A DNA stretch of 64,000 nucleotides from UBA9732 sp963599445 (GTDB lineage Bacteria > Spirochaetota > Spirochaetia > Sphaerochaetales > Sphaerochaetaceae). Position numbers and translations under genes: made by a program. Positions 23,713 through 31,554 of the stretch are shown one piece after another; the stretch's first letter is position 1, and each line of letters starts with the position of its first letter. The DNA lies in the NCBI GenBank assembly GCA_963599445.1, contig CAVBWZ010000005.1, positions 62,001 to 126,000 on the forward strand, in the 5' to 3' direction. The notes below the pieces were generated by a model that did no database searches, was not told the DNA's origin, and saw only the letters and a list, made by a program, of their open reading frames with translations.

Positions 23713-25379
23713 CCAAGAGACTCATGTGGTCGCTTCTTTTTGCAATGCTCGTCATCATGACGGTGTCCGTGCTGCTCACGGTGTCCGCGACCTCAAAGGT
23801 CCTTACGGGCAGGCAGGAGATGCTTCTTAGGGAAGTGGTGGATATAGTCTCAAACGGCTATGTGGTCGGTGGAGAGGAGTTCGTCGAAAGGTTCAACACT
23901 CACGACTACAGGATCACGATAATCTCTCCTACTGGAAAGATCCTCAACGACTCGTCGGACGATGTCTGGTATCTTGTGTCCGACCACAATGCAATCGTTG
24001 CGTTCCTGTCCGAGGTCGTTCAGGACCACAACCAAATAATAAGCACGCACACGCCGTTCATGTTCGGTGAGCTCATCATGGCAGGACGAAGCCTTTTGGA
24101 CGGAACGGTCATAGTCGCGACCACGACCATGATGACGTTTGGTGACACGATATTCGAAATGAGGTTCGAGATAATCCTCGTCGCCATGCTGTCCATAGTG
24201 CTTGCGGCTGTGATTGCAAGGCTTCTTTCCATACGAATCGTGAAACCTTTGAACGAGATAGACATAGAGACTCCGGACCCTTCGAGCGAATACAAGGAGA
24301 TACGCCCGCTTCTTGCAAAGATATGGGACCAAAAGATAGACATATCGACGCAGCAGAAGGAGCTTCAGAAGAACCAGGCGGAGTTCCAATCCATATCGGA
24401 CTCCCTGCGCGAGGGTCTCCTGCTTGTTGGAGCCAAGGGTGAAATCTCATTCATAAACAAATCGGCCATGAAGATCCTTGGTATGAAAGATAGTCCACTT
24501 GGTATGAATTACAACGAAATCCTGCCAGAAGAGATGATTCAGGCCATCGAAAGCCACGAAGGTGGTTTCGAAGATTCAGGCTTCCTCCACAGCAAGTCAC
24601 GCACATACAGGATAGAGACCACGGCCCTTGTTTCCCACGGAGTGAAAAGCGGAACCTCCATTCTTCTCTATGATATAACCCGCCAGCTTGACATAGAGAA
24701 CCGCAGACGCGAGTTCACCGCAAACGTCTCGCACGAGCTCAAGACCCCTCTTCATGTAATATCGGGCAGCGCCGAGCTTCTCAAGTCCGGCATCGTCAAG
24801 GAAGAGGACAAACAGCAGTTTCTGGAGCAGATATACAACGAATGCCAGCACATGAGAAGCCTTATCGAAGACATCATAAGGCTCTCAAAGATAGAGGAAC
24901 GCGAGGGAGAGGTCTCCAAGGACATAGTTGACTCCCACGAGCTTGCTCTGACCATAAAGGACAGCCTCTCGCAGCTGGCAAAGGAAAAGAACATCACGCT
25001 CACGGTGCAAGGCGGCCATACGAAGCTCTTGGCAAGCAGCTCAATGCTCTACAGTGCAATATTCAACCTCGTCGACAACGCAATCAAATACTCCGACAAC
25101 GGCGGCAGCGTAACCATCACTACAGAGGAGGACGAATCCTTCTCCTACATAAAGGTCGCCGACACCGGCATTGGAATCGCGGAGGAGTATCAGGACAGAA
25201 TCTTCGAGAGGTTCTTCCGCGTGGACAAATCGAGAAGCAAGGCCAACGGCGGCACAGGACTTGGTCTTGCAATCGTAAAGCACGCCTGCATCGCAAACGG
25301 CGGCGACATCCTAGTGGACTCCAAACCCGGCCAGGGCACCGTCTTCACCCTAAGGTTCCCACGCTGCACGGAAGCCTGA
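23709..25379 (+). CDS. PhoR-like membrane sensor histidine kinase
   Basis: 556 aa. N-terminal helix (about 5-25), an extracytoplasmic sensor of about 130 residues, and a second helix (about 157-178, VAMLSIVLAAVIARLLS). Then a PAS domain near 225-330 (SLREGLLLVGAKGEISFINKSAM), HisKA with phospho-acceptor histidine in FTANVSHELKTPL, and HATPase_c with N-box NLVDNAIKYS, G1 DTGIGI and G2 GGTGLGLAI. PhoR architecture. Cognate partner is the overlapping response regulator. The signal is unknown. Confidence 0.94.
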   Translation: MTKRLMWSLLFAMLVIMTVSVLLTVSATSKVLTGRQEMLLREVVDIVSNGYVVGGEEFVERFNTHDYRITIISPTGKILNDSSDDVWYLVSDHNAIVAFLSEVVQDHNQIISTHTPFMFGELIMAGRSLLDGTVIVATTTMMTFGDTIFEMRFEIILVAMLSIVLAAVIARLLSIRIVKPLNEIDIETPDPSSEYKEIRPLLAKIWDQKIDISTQQKELQKNQAEFQSISDSLREGLLLVGAKGEISFINKSAMKILGMKDSPLGMNYNEILPEEMIQAIESHEGGFEDSGFLHSKSRTYRIETTALVSHGVKSGTSILLYDITRQLDIENRRREFTANVSHELKTPLHVISGSAELLKSGIVKEEDKQQFLEQIYNECQHMRSLIEDIIRLSKIEEREGEVSKDIVDSHELALTIKDSLSQLAKEKNITLTVQGGHTKLLASSSMLYSAIFNLVDNAIKYSDNGGSVTITTEEDESFSYIKVADTGIGIAEEYQDRIFERFFRVDKSRSKANGGTGLGLAIVKHACIANGGDILVDSKPGQGTVFTLRFPRCTEA

Positions 25380-25446
25380 TCGCTGGCTTGATCACTGATT
25401 CGATTTAGGCCGATGCTAGACCGATGCCATTGAAAGGCCGATGTCC
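25378..25446. repeat. Degenerate 11-12-bp repeat between convergent genes
   Basis: Units of the type GCYTGATCRCTG, GCCGATGCTAG, ACCGATGCCATT, GCCGATGTCC follow the kinase stop codon. Low-complexity, not coding, no clear terminator visible within it. Confidence 0.5.
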
Positions 25447-25457
25447 TTGAAGTTCCC

Positions 25458-26090
25458 TTAGGAAAGGGGTACGCCCAGCTTTCCAAGAAGTTCCAAGGCC
25501 TCGTCCCAGTTCGCTACGCGTGGAAATGGAGACTCCTGGTTCTTGTTCTCCTTGCTTGCAAAGAGGATTGCCTTGGTTCCAACCTTAGAGACCACATCGC
25601 AGTTGAAGACAAGGTCATCGAACATAATGTCAACCTTCTCCTCTTTGCAGGCCTGCCCTTTGTCCACCGTGCATATAAGCTTGTCGTAATCTATGCCGCA
25701 GTTTGCAAGCTCAAGCCTTGAGGTGTAGTAGCAGTCCTTGTAAAGCATGTTCGTGCGGCTTGTGATTATCACGACTCTGTTGCCGGCCTTCCTGAGTCTT
25801 GCAACGGCCTGTGCCGCTCCTTTCTTTGCAGGTGTATCTGGAACGTAGTCGTCGAAGAACCTGTGGGCGAAATCCAAGGAGTCCATCCCCCACTCCTTTG
25901 GTGTGTTCTCGTAGGAGATGTCGTTCTCTATAAGATATTCCAACGGTTTGTTGGTGAGTTTTGCAACAAGGGGTTGGAAGTACTCAAAGGTGTCCACAAG
26001 GGTGTCGTCTATGTCTATGCCAATCGTGAAGGTCTTGCCAGAAGATTTAAAGGAGGATTCGAGTGCGGAACTTGCATTATCCATTGGCAT
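25458..26090 (-). CDS. HAD-superfamily 5'(3')-nucleotidase-like phosphatase
   Basis: About 210 aa. HAD motif I GIDIDDTLVDT (catalytic aspartates), motif II in VVIITSRTN, lysine in KLICTVDKGQACKEEKVDIMFDDL with motif IV DD. It resembles NT5C-type deoxyribonucleotidases and is a usual length for them. Start ambiguous: ATG at 26090 (overlapping the deaminase stop as TGATG) or a second ATG six bases later with better ribosome spacing. Last gene of the salvage operon, where it may generate nucleosides or dephosphorylate pathway intermediates. Confidence 0.8.
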   Translation of the reverse strand: MPMDNASSALESSFKSSGKTFTIGIDIDDTLVDTFEYFQPLVAKLTNKPLEYLIENDISYENTPKEWGMDSLDFAHRFFDDYVPDTPAKKGAAQAVARLRKAGNRVVIITSRTNMLYKDCYYTSRLELANCGIDYDKLICTVDKGQACKEEKVDIMFDDLVFNCDVVSKVGTKAILFASKENKNQESPFPRVANWDEALELLGKLGVPLS

Positions 26091-27382
26091 CACTCCTTTC
26101 CAAGGTATTCGCAGGACTTCCTGTAGTCATAAAAGACCCTGTCTCTGTCCATGGTAAGGTACTGTCCGTTTTCATAGAGGATCCTTCCATCCACCATGGT
26201 CATGCACACATCGCTTTCCTGCGCCGAATATGTGACAAGCGCAAGCGTATCGTAGTCAGGCACAAGATGCGGAGCGTCAAGGTTGATTGCTATGATGTCG
26301 GCCTTCTTGCCCACTTCGAGAGACCCCGTGTCAGGACGGCCCTGGAGGATGCTTCCGTTGACCGTGGCCATTTTGATTGTAGTCTCCGGTTTCATTATGG
26401 TGGGGTCTCCCGTGTATCCGTTGTGGATTATGGACGCAAGATGAAGCTCCTCGAACATATTGAGGTTGTTGTTGCTGGCGCTGCCGTCCGTTCCAAGAGC
26501 TACGTTCAGGCCCTTCTCCACCATTCGTGGAATTGGGGCGAAACCACTTCCAAGCTTCATGTTGCTTGAAGGATTGTGGACGACGCTCACGACCTTCTCT
26601 TTCATGATGTCCATATCCTCCTCAGTAACCCACACACAGTGTGCGGCATAGCAAGGAACGTTGAAGAAACCCATGTCGTAGAACCACCTTGCAGGGGTCT
26701 TGCCTCGCCTTTGGATGCACTCCTCCTGCTCCTTCTTGGTTTCAGAGAGGTGGATATGAAGCCTTCCTCCAAGCTGAGGAAGCTCCTCTGCAAAACCTTG
26801 GGCTATGTTGTCAGCAATCGTGTATTCAGCATGGATGCTCCAATCCACATGAAGGCGGTCGTCATAGAGACCATTGCACCGTTCTCGGAATTCTATCGCT
26901 TCATTTCGTTTGAAAAACGTTTTATAGTCTTCGTTTTCGCCCATAAGGACACGTGTAAGATTTGCCTTTATCCCACTTTCACCAATGCAATGGCAGATAT
27001 CCTGAGGGAAAAGGTACATATCGCAGAAGCTCGTCGTACCACATGCGAGCATCTCAAGAATTGCCATCTCCATACCTGCAAGGCAGTCCTGTGGCCTAAG
27101 CCTATCCTCTATGGGCCACATCTTGTGAAGCCAATCCATGAGAGGAAGATCGCTTCCAATCCCCCTAAGGAGGTTCATTGCCGTATGGCCGTGGCAGTTG
27201 TTAAGCCCTGGCATGAGAAGCCTGTCGCACATATCCTTCTCTTCGTCGTAGGTTTTATGAGGCCTCTCAGTGCCAATGTAGTCTATAGTGTCTCCTTCCA
27301 CTCCAAGGAAGGCCTTTTCAAGGACGTTGAATCGTCCGTCTTTTGTTTCGATTATCTTTGCATTCTTGAAAAGAATGGACAT
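26090..27382 (-). CDS. MtaD/SsnA-type amidohydrolase: 5'-methylthioadenosine / S-adenosylhomocysteine deaminase
   Basis: 430-aa metal-dependent aminohydrolase. Start at 27382 has GGGGG upstream; the longer frame is not needed. Metal and catalytic motifs in order: HxH in GLNNCHGHTAMNLLRGIGSDLPL near 65, HIHLSETKKEQEEC near 205, AAHCVWVTEEDM near 245, and LGTDGSASNNNLNMFEE near 295. Family members deaminate adenosine-type nucleosides (MTA, SAH, 5'-deoxyadenosine) to inosine analogues or attack other cyclic amidines. Lying between a purine nucleoside phosphorylase and a HAD phosphatase, deamination of SAM by-products is the likely role. Confidence 0.85.
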   Translation of the reverse strand: MSILFKNAKIIETKDGRFNVLEKAFLGVEGDTIDYIGTERPHKTYDEEKDMCDRLLMPGLNNCHGHTAMNLLRGIGSDLPLMDWLHKMWPIEDRLRPQDCLAGMEMAILEMLACGTTSFCDMYLFPQDICHCIGESGIKANLTRVLMGENEDYKTFFKRNEAIEFRERCNGLYDDRLHVDWSIHAEYTIADNIAQGFAEELPQLGGRLHIHLSETKKEQEECIQRRGKTPARWFYDMGFFNVPCYAAHCVWVTEEDMDIMKEKVVSVVHNPSSNMKLGSGFAPIPRMVEKGLNVALGTDGSASNNNLNMFEELHLASIIHNGYTGDPTIMKPETTIKMATVNGSILQGRPDTGSLEVGKKADIIAINLDAPHLVPDYDTLALVTYSAQESDVCMTMVDGRILYENGQYLTMDRDRVFYDYRKSCEYLGKE

Positions 27383-27383
27383 A

Positions 27384-28298
27384 TCATTCCCCCTTTGCTT
27401 CAATGAAAGAAGTCACAACGGCTTCTAGATAGTCGCTGAATGACGCTGCAGTCCTTGCTGCCACCACATCAACTTCGTCCACTTCATCGACTTCTTCCAT
27501 ATCGCATATATCGCAGTCTGCTTCCCTTGTTGGATTGGCCTCTTCATCCACACCTGTTGCCATGTTCGTCACAAGCGCAAGTCCAAACAGCTTCATGCCG
27601 CAATGCGCAGCGGTCAAGGCCTCGGTAACCGTTGACATTCCAACGATGTCTGCACCCAATATTTGCGCAGCCCTTATCTCGCTTGCAGTCTCGAACTGAG
27701 GGCCGGGAAAGAACATATAGACACCTTCGTGGACCCTTAGCCCCGCATTTATTGCAAGCTCCAAAGCCTTGGTCCTCAAGCTTTTAGAGTATATGTCCTT
27801 GACGCTGAAGAACCTAGGCCCCAGTTCTGGCACATTGGGCCCTCTCATTGGGCTTCCTCCGTAGAGCTTTATGTGGTCCTTTATGACAACGGCATCACCG
27901 GGCTTCATTCTTGGATTGCACGAACCTGCGGCATTTGTGAGGACAAGCGTCTTAACTCCCAAGACATGAAGCACATGAACCGGGATGTTGAGCTCCTCCA
28001 TGGAATAACCTTCATAGAAATGCATACGACCGTTCATGCAAATGATGTCTTTGCCTTTTGCGCCACCTATGCAGCCAACGACGAGTTCCCCCTTATGGGA
28101 AAGGTTGGTAGTCGTTGGAAAACCTGGAATGTCTCCATATGGAATGGAAATCGTATTTTCCAAGCGCTCTGCAAATGGAGCGCAGCCGGTGCCAAGGACG
28201 ACAGCAAGGCTCGGAATCTTCTTCCCTGCCCTGATGATGCACTCCTTTATATATAGAGCCGCCTTTTCATAGAAATCATATGTGTAGCCTTGAACCAT
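27384..28298 (-). CDS. Purine nucleoside phosphorylase (inosine/MTA-type)
   Basis: 304-aa trimeric-type PNP. Family blocks: VVLGTGCAPFAERL (phosphate loop), GFPTTTNLSHKGELVVG, GRMHFYEGYSMEEL, LTNAAGSCNPRMKPGDAVVIKDHI, FFPGPQFETASEIRAAQILGADIVGMSTVTEALTAAH. It splits nucleosides into base and (thio)ribose-1-phosphate. Near the C-terminus a short EVDEVDEVD insertion (27455-27500), encoded by a 9-bp repeat, lengthens the family's usual about 270 residues. Ends two bases before the deaminase start; together they would convert MTA or 5'-deoxyadenosine to hypoxanthine plus a ribose-1-phosphate analogue. Confidence 0.9.
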   Translation of the reverse strand: MVQGYTYDFYEKAALYIKECIIRAGKKIPSLAVVLGTGCAPFAERLENTISIPYGDIPGFPTTTNLSHKGELVVGCIGGAKGKDIICMNGRMHFYEGYSMEELNIPVHVLHVLGVKTLVLTNAAGSCNPRMKPGDAVVIKDHIKLYGGSPMRGPNVPELGPRFFSVKDIYSKSLRTKALELAINAGLRVHEGVYMFFPGPQFETASEIRAAQILGADIVGMSTVTEALTAAHCGMKLFGLALVTNMATGVDEEANPTREADCDICDMEEVDEVDEVDVVAARTAASFSDYLEAVVTSFIEAKGE

Positions 28299-28329
28299 GA
28301 AGCCTTTCCTTTCGCCTTACCACAAATGT

Positions 28330-28965
28330 TCAGTTCATTGGAATGACGTATGGTTTACCCACACACTTTGCCATGTGGTATATCTTTGCGGCATCCTCCA
28401 CGTATGAAGCCCGCACGTATGCAAGCTCCAATGTAGGTGCAACAGCTACAGTTCCGTGATTGGCCAACAAACATCCACCTCTATCGCCAATGTCTCTTGC
28501 AGTGTTTATTCCAAGCTGTTGAGAACCGGTTGGAGCATACTCTGCAAGTGGTATGTCACCACCAAGCCACGGTTGCATTTCAATGAGGATAAGTGGAATC
28601 GTCTCTCTGTTCACGGCGAATGCCGTTGCATATGGAGAATGCGTATGCACTATTGCGCCAACATCGGTCTTGGCCTTGTAGAGCTCTGCATGAAGCCTCC
28701 ATTCAGACGAAGGCCTGCCGTCTTCAGGACAAGCAAGGATTTCGCCCTCGACCGTCATGATGACAATGCGGTCGGCTGTCATAGTGAGATAGCTTTCGCT
28801 GCTGGGGGTTATGGCAAAGGCATCGCTGCGGTCGGGAAGCCTTATGCTTATGTTTCCGCTTGTGGCGGATACCAACCTGTCGTTGTACATGAGGAGGGAG
28901 TACTCGACGATCTTCTCCCTGATCTCCTTGTATGCATCTACATATCCATTGTTTGTATGTTCCAT
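28330..28965 (-). CDS. Class II aldolase, candidate 5-(methylthio)ribulose-1-phosphate / 5-deoxyribulose-1-phosphate aldolase
   Basis: 211 aa from the methionine at 28965; the longer frame crosses the divergent promoter. Zinc-dependent L-fuculose-phosphate-aldolase fold: SGNISIRLPDRS near 40, zinc histidines in HTHSPYATAFAVNR near 105 and LANHGTVAVAPTLELAYVRA near 165. Some members of this family (Ald2) cleave methylthioribulose-1-phosphate to DHAP and an aldehyde. Its position beside an MtnA-like isomerase gene (divergent) and upstream of PNP supports that reading over plain fuculose use. Confidence 0.8.
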   Translation of the reverse strand: MEHTNNGYVDAYKEIREKIVEYSLLMYNDRLVSATSGNISIRLPDRSDAFAITPSSESYLTMTADRIVIMTVEGEILACPEDGRPSSEWRLHAELYKAKTDVGAIVHTHSPYATAFAVNRETIPLILIEMQPWLGGDIPLAEYAPTGSQQLGINTARDIGDRGGCLLANHGTVAVAPTLELAYVRASYVEDAAKIYHMAKCVGKPYVIPMN

Positions 28966-29020
28966 GAAAGCCAGTATAGCATATAATGTACACAAGTGGT
29001 TAGCTAGGAGAGGTTGGTTG

Positions 29021-30115
29021 ATGTACGAGACACGGGAAGACAAGGATCTGGCGTTCATGCTCCAATACGAGAACATTGCATGGTATGATGACGGCCAGGT
29101 ACGAATCCTTGACCGCAGAGTCTATCCTGCAAAGACTCATTTCGTAGTCTGCCACTCCCATGTCGAAGTCATGCAGGCCATAAGGGACATGGTCACACAG
29201 AGTGCAGGACCATACACCGCCGCACCAATGGGAATGGCTCTTGCTGCTTGGGAGTGCAGAAACATGGAGATCAAGCAGCAGGTCGCCTACTTGAAAGAAG
29301 CCTCAAACTGCATCTCCAACGCAAGGCCAACGACAAGAAAACGAATGGAACAGCTCACGCAAAGCTGTGTGGAAGTTGCAGAAAAAGCCCTAGCGGAAGG
29401 TTTTCGTGCAGACATAGCCATAAGGGATTTCACAATCCGTGCGAACAACATGAGATACTCAAAGATAGCCGCAGCTGCCAAATACCTTGTGGATATGTTC
29501 CCAAAGAACGGAACGGTCATGACGCAGTGTTTTGCAGAGACAATCGTTGGAATGATGCTTCGCGAATGCAGAAGACGAAGCAACGACATACGCCTCTTTT
29601 GCCCCGAGACACGCCCGTACTTCCAAGGCGCAAGGCTCACAGCCACCGTCTGCCACGAAATGGGCTTTGACACCACAGTGATAACAGACAACATGCCGGC
29701 CTTCGTAATGGAACGCGAAAAAGTGGACGTCTTCACCTGTGCCGCCGACGCCATCACCATGGACGGCTACGTCTTCAACAAAGTGGGCACCAGCCAGATA
29801 GCCATATGCGCCAAGCACTTCGGCATCCCAGTCTTCGTCTCCGGCACGCCCGATGCAGGCCATCCAACACACGCCACGGTCACAATCGAGATGCGTGACC
29901 CACGATTTTCTCTTGAAGCCATGGGGATCCGCACCGTCCTCAAGACCGATGCCTCAGAGAACCCAATCAAGGGCTACTATCCCGCGTTCGACATGACCCC
30001 GCCGCACCTGATATCAGGCATCGTCACAGAAAAAGGAATCCTGTCCCCATATGACCTCGCCTCATACTTCACGCTGGGCGGAAGCGGCGAGTACTCATAC
30101 AAAGACAGGATTTGA
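29021..30115 (+). CDS. mtnA: MtnA-like S-methyl-5-thioribose-1-phosphate isomerase (eIF2B-alpha superfamily)
   Basis: 364 aa. Start at 29021 is fixed by AGGAGAGG seven bases upstream; the longer frame runs through the divergent aldolase gene. Conserved pieces: NIAWYDDGQVRILDRRVYP at the N-terminus, presumed active-site cysteine in VMTQCFAET near 165 and aspartate in VITDNMPAFVM near 235, then DAITMDGYVFNKVGTSQIAICAKHFGIPVFV. The usual HCN triad context is altered to QCF, so a related isomerase (for example acting on 5-deoxyribose-1-phosphate) is possible. Divergent from the aldolase/PNP/deaminase operon across a 55-bp gap containing TATAAT. Confidence 0.85.
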   Translation: MYETREDKDLAFMLQYENIAWYDDGQVRILDRRVYPAKTHFVVCHSHVEVMQAIRDMVTQSAGPYTAAPMGMALAAWECRNMEIKQQVAYLKEASNCISNARPTTRKRMEQLTQSCVEVAEKALAEGFRADIAIRDFTIRANNMRYSKIAAAAKYLVDMFPKNGTVMTQCFAETIVGMMLRECRRRSNDIRLFCPETRPYFQGARLTATVCHEMGFDTTVITDNMPAFVMEREKVDVFTCAADAITMDGYVFNKVGTSQIAICAKHFGIPVFVSGTPDAGHPTHATVTIEMRDPRFSLEAMGIRTVLKTDASENPIKGYYPAFDMTPPHLISGIVTEKGILSPYDLASYFTLGGSGEYSYKDRI

Positions 30116-30181
30116 TTCCAATGTCATAAACAGAACAAGTCGAAGTCATTTGCCCAATACAAAACCCTAGGCGCAGTTGTT

Positions 30182-30257
30182 GACTCTGAATCCGAGGCGC
30201 AAGCGCGGGACAGTACTCTTTGTACGGCCCAAGCGCAGCAACAAAGGAGTCAGAGCC
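30182..30257. other. Long bidirectional hairpin between convergent genes
   Basis: GACTCTGAATCC (30182-30193) pairs with GGAGTCAGAGCC (30246-30257). Inside are a second stem (GCGCGGGAC with GGCCCAAGCGC, imperfect) and a terminal GTAC-TCTTT-GTAC hairpin. No T-run follows, so the terminator role between mtnA and the 54-aa gene is tentative; a structured RNA is the alternative. Confidence 0.5.
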
Positions 30258-30271
30258 AAGAACAAGCCTAA

Positions 30272-30436
30272 TTAGCAGTTGCCGTGTTTTTTGTGATGAT
30301 TCTTGGCATTGAGCTTAGCCTTCGCCTCACGCTCCAGCTCCTGCTCTCTTTCCCTTTCCTTCTTGTTCATCTTGTGCTGTATAGGCTCGCTGGTCTGTGC
30401 AGCATGTGAAGTCTCTTCTTCATGATGCTTAGACAT
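30272..30436 (-). CDS. 54-aa highly charged protein of unknown function
   Basis: Begins MSKHHEEETSHAAQTSEP, continues with a helix-prone KKEREREQELEREAKAKL stretch and ends KNHHKKHGNC. GGAGG stands five bases before the ATG at 30436. The middle likely forms a charged single helix or coiled coil; both termini are histidine-rich, which would allow metal or nucleic-acid binding (inference). No family recognised. Lies between mtnA (convergent) and the HUH transposase element. Confidence 0.65.
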   Translation of the reverse strand: MSKHHEEETSHAAQTSEPIQHKMNKKEREREQELEREAKAKLNAKNHHKKHGNC

Positions 30437-30519
30437 ATCGTCCTCCTAAATGGAGCTCTTAAAGCTCCTTTTCAAAGCACAACTAATATAACCACGCCTG
30501 TAGAAAAAGTAAAATTTTT

Positions 30520-30590
30520 TTCACCAAGCTCACCAGACTCACAAGCTCACCATGCCCACCACACCCACCATCACGACGAAAAACTCACAA
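30520..30590. repeat. Left (C-rich) array of the transposase element
   Basis: Phased units CTCACCAAG, CTCACCAGA, CTCACAAG, CTCACCATG, CCCACCACA, CCCACCATC followed by ACGACGAAAAACTCACAAT. Unit length is mostly 9 bp with single-base slips. The preceding 30437-30519 is AT-rich leader of the 54-aa gene. Confidence 0.75.
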
Positions 30591-30653
30591 TTTTCCAAAA
30601 AGTGAGAATGGAATCTGCAGGAAACACGTATATAGATAAGTGGAGGCTGAAAA

Positions 30654-31349
30654 ATGATATGTTTCGATGAAATAATTGGAATTGAGGAGGGCGAAGAAAG
30701 AAACGACTGGAATGTAAAAGTGGATAAGAACGGTCGTTTCTATCACGTAACCCAAAGAGCTGCGAACAGGGAGTTCATATTCGACAAGGAACTTGGGCAG
30801 TACAGACACAATCTTCTGTGCAGGATATGTTCAAGGTTGAATGTCAAAATCATCTTCTCCGTCACGATGAGCAACCACACACATGATGTGCTGGTCGCCA
30901 AAAGATGGAAGGAAATCGCCCAAGTGTTGAGACTTGTGAATACATCGGTAAGTCGCAAACTGAAAAGAAAATATCCCAACAAGTACAGAAATGGCAGGAA
31001 AGTCTTCGAGTCCCGTCCGCATTATAGGGTCATAAAGAACATCGTAGACCTTACAACGGTTGGAAAGTATGACTACGACAATGTCAAAAGCGTACAGGAC
31101 AAAGGAGAGTTCGTTCCATACAGCTGTTTTTGGATGTTCGAAAAGGGGCTGACAACGAAGCCATATGACAAGAACATCTATCCACGCCTGTTTGGAATCA
31201 CAGAGAGGGAACTGTGTGAGTTCTACAAGGACAACGACAGCAAAGCGGTGTACAAAGCTGCAAAAGAAATGTTCGGAAACTGGACGAAAAAAGACAACGA
31301 CAATCTTTTCAAAGTGGATCCTTCGCTACCTTGGCAAGACGAAAGGTAA
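30654..31349 (+). CDS. Y1 (HUH) transposase, REP-associated / IS200-like
   Basis: 231-aa single-strand DNA transposase-like protein of the Y1_Tnp superfamily. Visible: beta-strand RFYHVTQRAANREFIF near 27, the metal-binding HUH-equivalent TMSNHTHDVLV near 72 (histidines flanking a polar residue), helix EIAQVLRLVNTSVSRKLKRKYP near 90, FESRPHYRVIKN near 120, and candidate nucleophile tyrosine in VGKYDYDNVKS near 140. Length and stand-alone context fit REP-associated tyrosine transposases (RAYT/TnpA-REP) better than IS605 TnpA (about 140 aa); no TnpB is present. Start ATG at 30654 has GGAGG upstream. Confidence 0.8.
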   Translation: MICFDEIIGIEEGEERNDWNVKVDKNGRFYHVTQRAANREFIFDKELGQYRHNLLCRICSRLNVKIIFSVTMSNHTHDVLVAKRWKEIAQVLRLVNTSVSRKLKRKYPNKYRNGRKVFESRPHYRVIKNIVDLTTVGKYDYDNVKSVQDKGEFVPYSCFWMFEKGLTTKPYDKNIYPRLFGITERELCEFYKDNDSKAVYKAAKEMFGNWTKKDNDNLFKVDPSLPWQDER

Positions 31350-31355
31350 TGTATG

Positions 31356-31434
31356 GATTGTGAGGGTTTTGTAGTGATGGTGAGCGTGGTGGGTTTCGTG
31401 GGTGTGGTGAGCATGTGAGCTTGGTGAGCGAGGT
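31356..31434. repeat. Right (G-rich) array of the transposase element
   Basis: Begins seven bases after the transposase stop: ATTGTGAG then GGTTTTGTAGTG, followed by phased TGAGCGTGG, TGGGTTTCG, TGGGTGTGG, TGAGCATG, TGAGCTTGG, TGAGCGAGG. Inverted relative to the left array. The remaining 31435-31554 shows no gene and carries the M48 leader. Confidence 0.75.
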
Positions 31435-31554
31435 GAAAACGGCAAACCTCAACGGCATCGGTCTAGAAAACGATGTGAAGAGAGCGGGCCGGGGCTACCA
31501 TTCCAATGCGGAATGCCTTATCATGCAGACAAATATAGGCAAATGGAGGCGATG

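Larger units (their letters stand above)
30520..31434 (+). mobile_element. Single-gene HUH transposase element with inverted 9-bp-periodic ends
   Basis: About 915 bp: a C-rich array (30520-30590), one Y1-type transposase gene (30654-31349), and a G-rich array (31356-31434) that is the imperfect reverse complement of the first. Shared blocks after reversing the right end: TCACCAAGCTCAC at the outer edges, ACCATCAC near the middle and CTCACAAT at the inner edges. No flanking target-site duplication was recognised, as expected for HUH elements. Confidence 0.65.

Noticed and set aside
30116..30271. Possible tRNA or known small RNA
   Set aside because: Strong hairpins are present but no cloverleaf, TTCGA-type loop or CCA end was found.
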